In this document: positions 46,362-64,000 of the stretch, piece by piece
Numbering within the stretch: the stretch's first letter is position 1
How the letters are laid out: the number at the start of each line of letters is the position of its first letter
From: Chlamydomonas reinhardtii
Taxonomy: Eukaryota; Chlorophyta; Chlorophyceae; Chlamydomonadales; Chlamydomonadaceae
Reading direction: 5' to 3'
NCBI RefSeq assembly: GCF_000002595.2
Contig: NC_057010.1
Location: forward strand, 5,447,519 to 5,511,518
DNA: 64,000 nt
Made by a program: the position numbers and the translations under genes
Notes under the pieces: generated by a model
What the model was told of the DNA's origin: nothing
What the model saw: the letters and a program-made list of their open reading frames with translations, nothing else
Databases searched by the model: none

Positions 46362-47149
46362 GGTGGGGTTGATCAGCGGCCAGGCTAAGTGCTTATGTGC
46401 GCTGGTATCTTTGTTGTAATGACGAGCTACCGAAGCCATGGGGCAAAGTAAGCAATGGCCGGCTAAGTATGGGCCGCTCCAAGACCAGGTGTGGTTGGAA
46501 TCCTCGGAAGACACGACAGAGACGGCGACAAGAGCTTGCTTGCTGGTGCTCTCGTTTGAATCCCTTTGAGCGTGCTACCTATTTTGACCGGCAGACTCCT
46601 GCTCCAGGGAATCAAGGGCAGGTTTTGCTTTACCAGGGAGGTAGTGAGAACTACCAGAGTTGGATGCGGGCGCTTGCTTGCTGGTCCTGGATTCAGGCCG
46701 GGCTTGGGCCGGGGAGCTGTGAAACTTGAAGCGGCAGGACGACGACGTGCACAGCTTGCACAAAACGGAAGCCGCCACGGACTGTGGATGTTGTGTGTGT
46801 CGGGGGGGGGGCGACGCTGGGTGGGATGCTGATTGCGATGGGCGGGTGGCGGGGGGCAGCGTGGTGACGGCGGCGCTGCGGAATTCCGTGCGCGTCGGCA
46901 CATCTGCACAGCCCCCGCCAGTGCATTCTTGTCTTTTGTTGAATCGAACGGTATCGTTGAAACACTTCCACGAATTAGCTGCAACTCACACTTGTAACTA
47001 CTGCGTCACAAGACACAAGCAAACACATTTGCCAGCAGAAGCCTTGTGAAGACAATTCCTCAATCCCCCACGGCACAATTACAAAACTCACCTGCAAAGA
47101 AGCAAATTCAATTTTCAATTGCCACGGCGGACTACGTCCCGGGCCCACC
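46362..47149. promoter_or_regulatory. divergent promoter region, Cys-rich / RGG-PPR-like genes
   Basis: Holds both promoters. A G9 run lies at about 46802-46810. An imperfect repeat GCTTGCTTGCTGGTGCTCTCG / GCTTGCTTGCTGGTCCTGGA occurs near 46534 and 46671. No named element recognised. Confidence 0.4.
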
Positions 47150-50100
47150 ATGCGGGCGCTCGGCGCAGCTAGAGTCGGCGCGTCAGCCCTTGCGATGTCC
47201 CGTCGACCCTGCATGTTGTGCATAGCATATTCAAGTGAGCTCGCAGAATGAATTTGACGCAGTATGGGACCTACGGTATTTGAAAAGGGTTCCGGGCGGA
47301 GGTGTCAACTCGGAGGCCCCAGGCAAGCCCCCCGAGCTGAGACACACACACGGGGGCTACCACCAAGCCCACCACTGTCGCCAGTCAACCCGTCACGCAC
47401 TTCTACATGCAGGCGGGCCAGGGTCAAGGTCTGAGGGTGGCCGGGGCCGGGGGCGCTCGCGGCCTAGCGGGGGCCGCGGCGGTCGGGGCGGCGGCCGTGG
47501 GGGTGGCCGCGGCGGCAGCCGCCAGGCGCCCCCTCGCCGCAGTGGCCCGCCTCCGCCTCGCCGCGTGTACGATGACGATGAAGATGATGAAGACGATGTG
47601 TATGAGAACGAGGGGCCTGCGGATGCAGGCGTTGACCGGCCTACGTCGTCGTTGACCCGCGTCCTGGCGACCGGCAGGAGCGGCGGCGGGCAGGAGAACC
47701 AGGACCCCTTTGAAACCATGCACGAGCACCTCACGGCACAGACGCAAAAGGGCCTCATCATACGTGGGTATGGGTGCGCATGGACACAGTATGTAAGGGT
47801 ATCACAGCACTGTAGCGTGCGCGTGCACGCATCTTGCGCCGGGCCCTGCGCGAAAGGCTGTCTGAAGTGACGGGCTCAGGGCGGGGGAGAGGGGCAGGGC
47901 GGCAGGGGTGGGGAGAGCATTTGGTGTGGGTAGGTGCCGACCACGGCGCATGCCACAAGCGCTCGGCCTGTCATGTTAGCACTGCCACTGCTCGTACGGC
48001 GTACGGCCTTCCCAAACCCAAGGCCGAAGCCTTGCCCCCGTGTGACCCTGCCACGACGCGCGCGGCAGTCACGCTGCCCCCCGCCCGCTTTGGCCATCCC
48101 GTCACCCCGCATCGTGTGCAATGCGCCTGCAGGCCCGGACACGTGGGAGCGGCTGTTCGGCCACATATACTCCCCACGGCAGGTGGGCAGGGCGTGGCAG
48201 CAGCGGGGCAGGCGGCGGCAGGGGGCGGCAGCAGTGGAGGCGGTGGCAAGGGCCGGGAGCAGCAGCGGAGGCAGTGGCAGGGGCCGGGAGCAGGGGAGGC
48301 GCCAGCAGGGGTTGGCAGCAGCGGAGTAGCAGCCGGGAGCTCGGGCACGCGCATGTTGGTCCCATGGGCGTGCGAGCAAGAGGAACACACGGCACTGGGC
48401 AGACGCCCGTGCCGAAGCCGTGGTGCCCCTACCTTCACAGCCCCGCATCACCTCACCCACCGCTCTCCACTCCACTCGTGCTTTCACGCACGGCCGTTCC
48501 TACCCCCTCAACCCGGCCCCCGTAACCCCCTTCTGGGTCCCCTCTTCTGGATCTTGATTTGGTTGTATTTGGATTAAGGTACCCGCCCCCCGCCCGCAGG
48601 CTGACGCGGCGCTGGCGCTGCTGCTGGCTGACGCGGCGGCACGCGAGGCGGGCGGCTGGGACTGGTCCACCAGCGGGTACGGCCAGACCGCGTACAAGCT
48701 GGCACAGGTGCGGGCGAGTGGAGATGGGGGCGGGCGGGGTGGACACGAGCACGAGGGGCGTGCCAGGGTTTGCTGAGGTGGCGACGGCGCTTCAACCCGG
48801 CGAGTGGGTCCAAAGCTGGACGGCTCGACACGCGGCCGCGTGTTCGAAGTTGCATGACCCCCGCAACCGCCGCGACCCCCGCAGGCGTGTGCGGAGTCGG
48901 GGGCTCCCGAGATCGCAGAGGAACTGCTGGAGCGGAGGGAGGTGCGTGCGTGCATCTGTGTGTGTCTATTTGCGTGCGTGCGTGCGTGCGTACGTGTGGG
49001 CGTGTGTCTATTTGCGTGCGTGCGTGCGTGTGTGTGTGTGTGTGCGTGTACGGTATCAGCATGTCTCAATCCTCCCTGCCATCACACGCCCTCCGCCCCC
49101 TCACACACACCCGTCAACCACCTCTCCTGCAGGTCCTGCACCTGACGCTCAACAAGGACCTCATCCCCACACTCATGCGCAAGGTGGCGGCGGCAGACGG
49201 CGACATGGACCTACAGGTGGGAGGTGGAACGTGTTGAGTGGCCCTAACTATACCAGAAGGCACTAATTTAGTGGCAATTTCAGGCGTTTCTTTCACAAAC
49301 GTCTAAGTATCGTGACGTAACGCGCATGGCAACTGGCTGTTTCACAGTATGCGGTGATGGGACCACGTATTTGGGGGGCATCGTGTCCAGCGAATGGGGC
49401 TTGGGCTCAGCAGCGCAACACGTACCTTGGTGCGCGGCCTCCCAACTCCCAATGCTCTCTCGTGTCCCCACACGTTTGGCCAATGCTGCCGTACTGCCGT
49501 ACTGCGGTACTGCCGTCACAGGTGGAGGTGGTGAGCCGCATGTACGACAAGGAGGCCGCGCTGCGCGGCGCCAACAGCGCCGACGTAAGTGTGTGTTTGC
49601 CGGGTTTGCAGGACGCGTGTGGATCGTGTGTGTGTTAGGACGTACGAGGATTGGGAATCGCAAAACGTGTGAGTGTGTGTGCGTGTGCCGCACCAGCGTG
49701 GCACACTTCTTGATGTCAGCATTGTTCACGTGGTCCTGAGGTGAAAAGACCAACCATTAGGTCGATCAGCCCCCACACCAAATCCACCCCCCCCCCCCAA
49801 ATCCACCCCCAACCCCTCACCCCAATACCCCGACCCAGGCTGCTGCCGAGCTGAGCAAGGTGCTGCGGCGGGGAGAGGACGTGGGCGGCGTGCGGTCGCT
49901 GTACGCCCAGGTGTGTATGTGTGTGTGTGTGTGTTGTGTTAATGTGTGTGTGTGTGGTGTGTGTGTGTGTGTGTGTTGTATGCGGGGGGGCGGGTGCGTA
50001 CGGCTGGGTGCAGCCGAGCGGGGCGTGCGGGAGCGCGCAGCGGATGCACTGACGCAGGCGTCCTCGCAGCCACATCGTGCCTCGGTTCCCCTTCTTGCCA

Positions 50101-50415
50101 TCCGGCTACACCGCCGCTTTCCCCTCCTGCTCAGCTGCTGCAAACCCCTAAGCGCGCTGCCCCCGACCGCTTCTGCCCCCGCTGTTACTGACTCTTGCTG
50201 CCACCTCCTGCTGCTGGTACAAACAAGCCCCAACCCCTGGATACGGGCTTACGATCGACCCCCTGCCCCCACTCCACCTTCCTCCCCAGATACGGCGCGA
50301 GGGCCTGCCTGTGCGCGACCGGCTGCTTGAGGACATGCAGCGCTGGCTGGCTAAGCGGGGCGTGCAGGTGGAGAAGGCAGGTGCAGCTGGAGAAGGAGAA
50401 GATGAGCGCCAGTAG
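47150..50415 (+). CDS. RGG-rich protein with PPR-like helical tail, probably organellar RNA-binding
   Basis: Nine exons: 47150-47234, 47413-47763, 48133-48182, 48600-48707, 48885-48941, 49133-49216, 49522-49584, 49839-49910 and 50290-50415, 331 residues. The N-terminus MRALGAARVGASALAMSRRP is Arg/Ala-rich without acids, as in mitochondrial or plastid presequences. Residues ~30-65 are RGG/GRG repeats (GGRGGRGGGRGGGRGG), an RNA-binding type, followed by an acidic DDDEDDEDDVYENEG run. After DTWERLFGHIYSPRQ come helices that resemble degenerate PPR units: YGQTAYKLAQACAESG, PEIAEELLERREVLHLTLN, AAAELSKVLRRGEDVGGVRS, LYAQIRREGLPVRDRLLEDM. PPR membership is inference from spacing (about 35 residues) and pattern. 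Introns 5 and 8 start with long GT-rich tracts. The stop is TAG at 50413; a donor just before VEKAGAAGEG could give an alternative end. Confidence 0.72.
48942..49043 (+). repeat. GTGC/GT-rich tract at the start of an intron
   Basis: Starts with the donor of exon 5 of the RGG/PPR-like gene and consists of GCGTGCGTGCGTGCGT and TGTGTG runs. Confidence 0.8.
49911..49979 (+). repeat. GT-rich tract at the start of an intron
   Basis: Starts with the donor of exon 8 of the RGG/PPR-like gene (GTGTGTATGTGTGTG...). It is an interrupted (GT)n of about 69 bp. Confidence 0.8.
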
Positions 50416-53400
50416 AGGCCAGCATTACAGAGGCGCCTGGAGACGCCCAGAGGAGCGGCTGTGGAGGAGCTGTGGCTGCAGCTACTGGGGCTAAGGACAC
50501 CCTATTGGGGCTGGGGGCGGAACATGCGCACTTCAGGATCTTCAGAGCCCTCACAAGGGCCGTTTCCTGGTTCTGAAGTGCCACTGCGGTCCATGGCTAT
50601 GTGAGTAGATAGGTGCTATTACTGCGGTGCGGCCTGACTCATGCGCGTGCGGGCGTGCAGTAGACTGTCAGTTGGCACATCGGCCGAAGGGGGGGGACGG
50701 TGTTGAGAAACACCGGGCACGTCTGCAGGATTGTGTGCGTGCGCGTGGTGCCAACGGAATGCGACTCGCCCGGCTGCCATGCCAGATGTGGCGCGGACCC
50801 TGCTGCTACTGGGACGATGGCTCGTTGTTGCTTGGAGCTATTGCTGGTATCGATGCGCGCCTTTGCGGGCCAATGCGACTGCGGCACGGCAATGTCACTG
50901 ACACGCAGGGTGACATGCATCCTAACTGCATATCCACGTGAGCCCCATCAAGATGCTGGGTAGGGGTAGTGGGGGTGTACGTAGATGCTGTTTGTGAAGT
51001 CAACAGGCGGTCTAGTACGGTCCGATCCAGGCTGGCGCTTTCTTTGACTCGTTCAAGCACCAGCAGGACTGTTACGGGAACCGCATGCTGCTACTCTCAA
51101 GCCGCACGCAGGGGCCCTGTACGCGGGGCAACTTAATTCACTGCTGGCAAACTGTACATTTCGATGCGAACCGGGTAGCGCGTCACGCGGGCTGAGTGGC
51201 GTGCTTGCTGCAGTCGTTGGTGGCGCGCTTGCGGCCAGCAGGTGTGTGCGTGTCTTGCAAATGAGGGGGCATGATTTGCGCCGCCTTATGTGCTCGCATC
51301 AATGTTACAGTTTGACTATAAAAGCGGGTGGGTAGTCTGGGTATTGAGGGTGGGTAGCCTGGGCTGGCTGGTTTATGGAGGGTGGATACCGTAGCCTGGG
51401 GTAGTGAGGACGGGTAGTCTGGGGTAGTGCGGGTGCGTAAAATGTTCATCCATCGGAACGCCCCGGCAGTCCTTGAGGTGAGGCAGAGCTGAGTGCGCTG
51501 CTGCGCTGGTGCAATGGCTGGTGCTGTGCTGATGCCCTCCCGCCCCGCAGACGCCTGTCTTCCCTTCGAGGTGACATACATATGGCGTAGCCGAGATGCA
51601 CCTGGCAGTGTTGCGTGTGCAAGGACAGGGCCGCTGGGTTATCACGAGTGCGATCTGTCGGACAGGGAGGGGGCGCACGTTGCAGGATGGAGCGAGCTGT
51701 CCGCGTCAATTTTGGGAGTAAGGCCGCATACGCATACGCCGCCACGATCACGCCGCCAGGGTGCCCATCCATTTGCGCCTTGATTGCATCGTGCACATCA
51801 TTGTTTCACCAACAACAGCGATTGAGGCCTATGTATTTGGAATACACCGGGCCTAAGCTTACAGCGTGCGTGGTTGCACACGGCCCCATGGCCGTGCTGG
51901 CCCTGCCCCAGCCCACGCACTTCATGCACCACAGAACCCATGCACAATGGCTTTCGGACCCACCTGCTGTTGCATCACACCACCTCTGCGCACCTGCGTC
52001 GTACGTGCTGTGCGGCCCACGCGTCATGTAGGCGGAGGCAAAACCCATCTGAATGCCCCGAGCACCATCCCTGCCGGTGGAATGGTCTCGGCGGGACGTT
52101 CATCCAGAACCACGCGTCCGTGCCAGCGGCACGGCCACAGTGGTCATACGTAGCGCTCAGGCGCCGGGGCTGCATGTCTTCGTCTGGGTTGAGGAACTTG
52201 TCTGAGTTGAAGAACACAGACAGGTGTATGACCTATAGAACAGATCCTGTTCAAGTACGGTCATGCCCAAACAGGCATTCATGTCACCTTATGTACCCAC
52301 ACAGCTTACTGATGGTGGGTTCGGGCCTCATGCCCTCCACCAGCCTGCGAGCTACCAGCGCCAATTGCACCCCCGGCCGCACCAATCAACATGTCAAATA
52401 CTAAGCATGCCCACATGAAAAGCGGCGGGGGGCGCTTGCCCTCAGCCCGCTCAGCGCCACCGCGCCCGGCCCCCCGTGACCGAAGCCCTGCATCGCCCTC
52501 CAGCAGCGGCCGCCGGCCCTTGGCCTCCCACTCGCGCACACATCATGAGTCAATATGTCAAATACAGTACACAGCAGACTCATGACGCAACACCGTGCCA
52601 ACCTAGCGGGACAGTCTGAACCATGGACTGCGCCACCCACCCCGAACGCTCCGAGATCTATCAAACTGCCTTAATGATACAAACCAGAATGCACGTGTTG
52701 TTTACAGGGTGCTGTGCGAGCCTGTGCCTCGGCGTGGGGCGCGCCAATTCTTCTCGTGTCCTTTCGACGCGAGCGCAAATACAACCCCAAAGAACGCTGC
52801 ATGATAAATTGTGATGAATCTTTAATAGAATAGCGATCAAGCCGCCGGAAATTATGGGTTGTGGAAGAAAGGGTTTGGTGGCGGCGACGAAGTTTTCTTC
52901 TCGCAGGTGGACCCCCGGAGCTGACTAGAGCATACAGATAATATCCGCTTATGTGAGCACCGTAATGGGCGACTAGGGCGACTTCGGTCGAAGTTTTGTG
53001 CATGCCTTCGTGCATGTCGCGGAAGTTGTCCTGGTATCCCAGGCGAAGGTGTGAATCTTGACATGACACCAGAGACTCACCAAGTGACCATGCTGTGGAT
53101 GGGCGCTCTTACGTCCGGACGTCGGGCTGGCTCCGTGTCCATCCACGCAGGGGCACACCGTGTGCGTCAAGGGATGTTGACAGTAGTAGTACTCAAGGGA
53201 ATCTCCATGTTACATTAGCACAAAGTATCACAGCACAGGTTGCATCTGTGTGCATGTACGGTGCAGTAATGCCAGGGCAGTGGTGCGGCAAGCGTGCATT
53301 GGGGCCTCAGCCAGGCGGTTGTAGGTGGCTCACCACCAGCCGCAACGGCAGTGGTGCCTCTGGGAGTGCCGCACGCCTTATGCCGAAGCCCATTGCCGGC

Positions 53401-54187
53401 CGTACTGACCCCACGCACACGTACACCCGCCCCTCAATGACCTGGTGTGTCAGCTCCCGGACTCCGGTGTTAGTCACACGGCCCCTATTCAAAGTTGATT
53501 CCAGCATGCCCGATCCTACCGAGGCCCAGGCGTTCCCGCCCGGGGCAATCCTTTTCAACAGACGCGCGGCGTCAAGCGCCGTGCGCCCAGTGTGCATGGC
53601 ACTGCCCCAGCCCGCCCGCCCGCTCTGTCCCCAAGCCCGAAACCCCCATGGGCTCACACGTGTCCCGTACAACTCTTGCAAAAGGGCACGCCACGACAGG
53701 GCAGTGAGCAAGCAGCGGTGGCACTCGCGTGCCCGCCACTGGCCCTGCCATTGCGGCTGCCCCCGTGCAACTGCCAACTTCCGCAATTCCCCGCCACTCC
53801 CGACGTCGCTTTACCCCTCGCCAGTCGAGTCGGTAGCGCCCGCCGCCGCGCCAGCGCGCCGCGCGCCTGGCCACATCTCCACGCCTCCAGCCGCAGGCGT
53901 CCGTTGCCTCCTCTCATCCACCATCGCACCGCAGCGCATCCCTGCACACGCACGACATGGAATATTGGAATTTTGGAATGAAAAACGAAGCGGAATACGG
54001 AACGAATCAACGCGTGAACACACAGTGCAACGGTCGGGAGCAACGAGAACTGGAAACGATGCCTGGCAAAGACCCGCAAACCGCCTTTGGACCCCCCACC
54101 AACCCTGAACCCACACCTAGCAACAGCTCCCGGCCGCACTCACCGAGGCCGTACGGCGCCATCAACTGAATCCAGGATCCACCCGCC
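50416..54187. other. gene-poor stretch between convergent genes
   Basis: Follows the RGG/PPR-like stop (+) and the PRP40 stop (-). 52780-53000 is AT-richer and looks like UTR. Several short minus-strand frames have coding-like composition (for example RRLSATYDHCGRAAGTDAWF near 52150, and LLKRIAPGGNAWASVGSGML near 53550), but none could be linked into a gene and none matches a family I know. They may be decayed mobile or gene fragments. Confidence 0.4.
53210..53214 (-). terminator. possible poly(A) signal (TGTAA) of PRP40
   Basis: The first TGTAA noticed on the minus strand beyond the PRP40 stop (54188); it would give a 3' UTR of about 970 nt. Confidence 0.3.
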
Positions 54188-61649
<7,462 letters not shown>

Positions 61650-63738
61650 GCTGGCAGCGTGGCGGCTCTCCCGCGGCCCGCCATCTTCACAGCTAGATCA
61701 GTAAAACTCTAACCCTCGCCCGCTGGGCGGGAGGCTCTGGAGTTGTGACCGATCGCCCGTTTATGTTTCGCGTCCCTACGGCTATTGCATCGTTATATGT
61801 CCTCTATGTAACACTCGCATACTGAACGCGTTATGCAAGACCCAAGGGCTGTCGACAAAGTTGGGCTCGCTTGGAAACGGGTCTGGTCCCATGTCACGTA
61901 TGCCACCGACCTGCCCCAACCCCCCTCCTTCCCCTCCCGCGCGCACCCGCACCTCGTCACGCACGGCACAGTTGCAGGCGTTAGCGATGTATGTGAGTCC
62001 TGCCGCTGCGGTTTTGTTGACGATAACAATGGCATTTGGGGTAGCGGCAATGGAACTTGCGGTGCGCCTTGGGGTGAGCTGGATACCGACGTGCTGGATA
62101 CGCTGGACGACCCTTGCAGTGCTTGCAGCAATGTCCCGGGCGCCGCTGTACGGGCGCTGTACGGGCGCCGCTGTACTGAGCAGTGGGCCGCAGCAGCCAT
62201 GCCGCTACCTTTCGCGGCCAGCACTCGGACCCAGCCATCTTGCTGGTGGGGCTGAGGAGGTGGCACCCGGTCACGCATCAGCGCTCAGCCCGCCGCATTC
62301 AATCGGACTGTGAGCCAGGCCACCCGACTTGACCAAGCGTCTGACTTGATTAATGGCCTGACTTAACATATTATAAAGCCAGTCGTGGCCATCGCAGGGG
62401 CGCCAGGCCCAAACACCCGGCGCCTTGGTGCCGACCCAGCCGGGCCACACCGTGCCATGAGGTAGGGGTCGGCTGTGTCATGGTGGGGAAAACCACGAAC
62501 GGGGATGATGTCTTGGTGAGCGCGTCACCAACTACCGGTATGATTGGCGGGCTGGCAATCTGCGATGCTGTGACCAGGGGAGGCCCTTGGCCGGGACGAT
62601 GGGGCGCCTGGGCGGGTGTATGGGCCGCCCCATGCAAGGTTGGCACGTCAGCCAGTCCAGTTTGCCCGGCGGGGTCACTCGCACAACCAAGATGAGCGGG
62701 CGGGTCAGCACGATTCAGACATTCAGTCCAGACCCGGCACGGAATGGGCATGGCTCCTGAAGGTGTAAGGCACCTGTGAGACGACGTCAATACGCGCTTC
62801 CCACGCCCGCGCCTTCGCGCTGCGACCGTCCAGCCACAGTACGGTACCACAGCGGTCCACAGCATCACATGGCGCAGTTATGTACATACCGTCCCTCACT
62901 ACGCAACCCGCTGCGCGCTGAGTTGCAGCAGGTAGGTGCGCAGTGTTATGACAAGGGACACGCACGTGCCGTCTCCCACGTCTCCTCGCCCATTCTCGTT
63001 TCCCGCCCCTACCACTCCCACACACAGCTCCGCCTAGGAGCCGCAGAAGCATTTCAAAAGGAGGGTGCTGTTCCTGGGTGGCCCCGATGGCAAAAACTTG
63101 GTGGCGCCGGAAGGCTGGCCCCGCTACCTGTTCTGACTTCTGACACAACAGGCGAGCGGGCGGGGGTTGAGATGCACCTTTGGGGACATGTGTGGTAATG
63201 CACAGACGAAGGTCGTAGCAGCAGGTGCCGAAGTTTGTTGGCGCAGTCTACGGACCACGGGCCATGAGTGCCTGCAGGCTGAATGCGGTCAAGCAGCATG
63301 CGGGCAGTGGTATCGGGTGGTATCCCCTGGCCCTGGGCGCAAAGGGTCTGAGGCAGGCTGAGGGTTGCGAGCCAGGGGCGGGGGTGCACATAGGGTAGTA
63401 TTGCGGGCTGTAAGCTAAGCCTGTGACATATGCCAGCTGCAATCCATGTGCTTACAGGCACGAAGCGACCGGTGCTGCCCACCCCACCCGTGGAATGGTG
63501 TGGCACCGTGCAGATCGCCCATGTTCCCGCCCACAAACTTTGCCCCCCACGGCCCCACCTGCGTCCATTACTTCCCGCCTTGCCTTGAGCTATATCCCTC
63601 CGCACAATACTGCTTAAGCCAGCTTACTGCAAGCTAACGGCGTTGAGCGGGCGACCTTCGCGCACTGCTTCGCGCAGCTACGATGAACTAGGGCGAGAAG
63701 ATGCCTACCACCTAGCCTTGCTCTAGGCTATTTTGAGG
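61650..63738. promoter_or_regulatory. divergent intergenic region, PRP40 / VPS23
   Basis: Contains both promoters. 62130-62175 holds a short nested repeat of GTACGGGCGC. Short minus-strand stretches look coding-like (IAATPNAIVIVNKTAAAGL near 62030, ending at a possible donor; CDAVDRCGTVLWLDGRS near 62850), but no gene could be assembled. They may be gene or element relics. Confidence 0.4.
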
Positions 63739-64000
63739 ATGTCGAACTCTGTGCTAGACTATTTGACTTCGGTTCTTTCCCAGCGAGGGCCTACGGCCGT
63801 GCCTTACGACGAGGCGGTCAAGTGGAACGTGCGAGACCATGTATCCGAGCTGCAGAAGGTGCGATGGGCCATATGAAAAAGCAACCGTGGAATCCGGTCC
63901 TGGTTTAGATGCTGGCAGTCAAGGCAAAGAAGCTGACCGACCTGCACTCCTGCGCCGCGATTCCACAGGTCTTTCCGACACTAACAGCAAAGCTTAGCGA
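63739..64000 (+). CDS. VPS23: VPS23/TSG101-like ESCRT-I subunit, N-terminal UEV start (runs off the right edge)
   Basis: Two exons are visible: 63739-63858 and 63969 to the window end, joined in phase. The first encodes MSNSVLDYLTSVLSQRGPTA then VPYDEAVKWNVRDHVSELQK; the second starts VFPTLTAKLS. This matches the beginning of the UEV domain of plant ELC/VPS23 (pattern: LSQRGP, VPYEE, KWLIRQHL, then YPSL and a Thr/Lys-rich turn). UEV domains resemble ubiquitin-conjugating enzymes but lack the catalytic Cys and bind ubiquitin; ESCRT-I sorts ubiquitinated membrane proteins into multivesicular bodies. Only ~50 residues are in the window, so the later coiled-coil and steadiness-box parts cannot be checked. 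Confidence 0.75.

Noticed and set aside
46530-46580. Possible tRNA (TTTGAATCC resembles a T-loop)
   Set aside because: No matching acceptor stem, D-arm or anticodon stem in the surrounding 90 bases.

Overview
The window is nuclear DNA of a chlamydomonadalean green alga, most likely Chlamydomonas reinhardtii or a close relative. The evidence is high GC, genes split by many short GT-AG introns, (CA)n tracts, very long low-complexity protein linkers rich in Ala, Gly, Ser and Gln, TGTAA as the likely poly(A) signal, and a plastid terminal oxidase. All gene models were built by hand from reading frames and splice-site phase; every exon join quoted keeps the frame.

Layout, left to right: (1) 416-2514 (-) the 5' part of a valyl-tRNA synthetase gene that runs off the left edge. 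(2) 2936-6281 (-) AP endonuclease 2. (3) 6974-8206 (+) a single-exon BTB-like protein. (4) 9058-10772 (-) a truncated inverted copy of the 3' end of gene 5, carrying a 284-bp MITE-like insert. (5) 11089-16720 (+) a very large mTERF-like helical-repeat protein. (6) 17639-21966 (-) plastid terminal oxidase. (7) 22445-26913 (+) a coiled-coil protein with a C-terminal Cys/His module. (8) 29816-31090 (-) a Gln/Ala-rich protein. (9) 31900-36497 (-) a membrane RING-H2 protein. (10) 38234-43947 (-) an ankyrin-RING protein of the plant XB3/XBAT type with an N-myristoylation signal. (11) 44616-46361 (-) a small Cys-rich protein. (12) 47150-50415 (+) an RGG-rich protein with a PPR-like helical tail. (13) 54188-61649 (-) the splicing factor PRP40 (two WW and five FF domains). 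(14) 63739-64000 (+) the first two exons of a VPS23/TSG101 (ESCRT-I) gene that runs off the right edge.

The genes do not form one pathway. Several concern ubiquitin (a BTB protein, two RING ligases and a UEV-domain ESCRT subunit), and several are probably organellar (PTOX, the mTERF-like protein, perhaps the RGG/PPR-like protein and the synthetase). The most unusual structure is the ~1.43-kb inverted duplication: its two arms lie about 5 kb apart, and the duplicated block also carries what looks like the PTOX 3' end, so the copy places a candidate poly(A) signal behind the BTB gene. Sense-strand GT-rich tracts that start at or near 5' splice sites recur in introns of four genes. The stretches 26.9-29.8 kb, 50.4-54.2 kb and 61.7-63.7 kb hold no gene that I can support.
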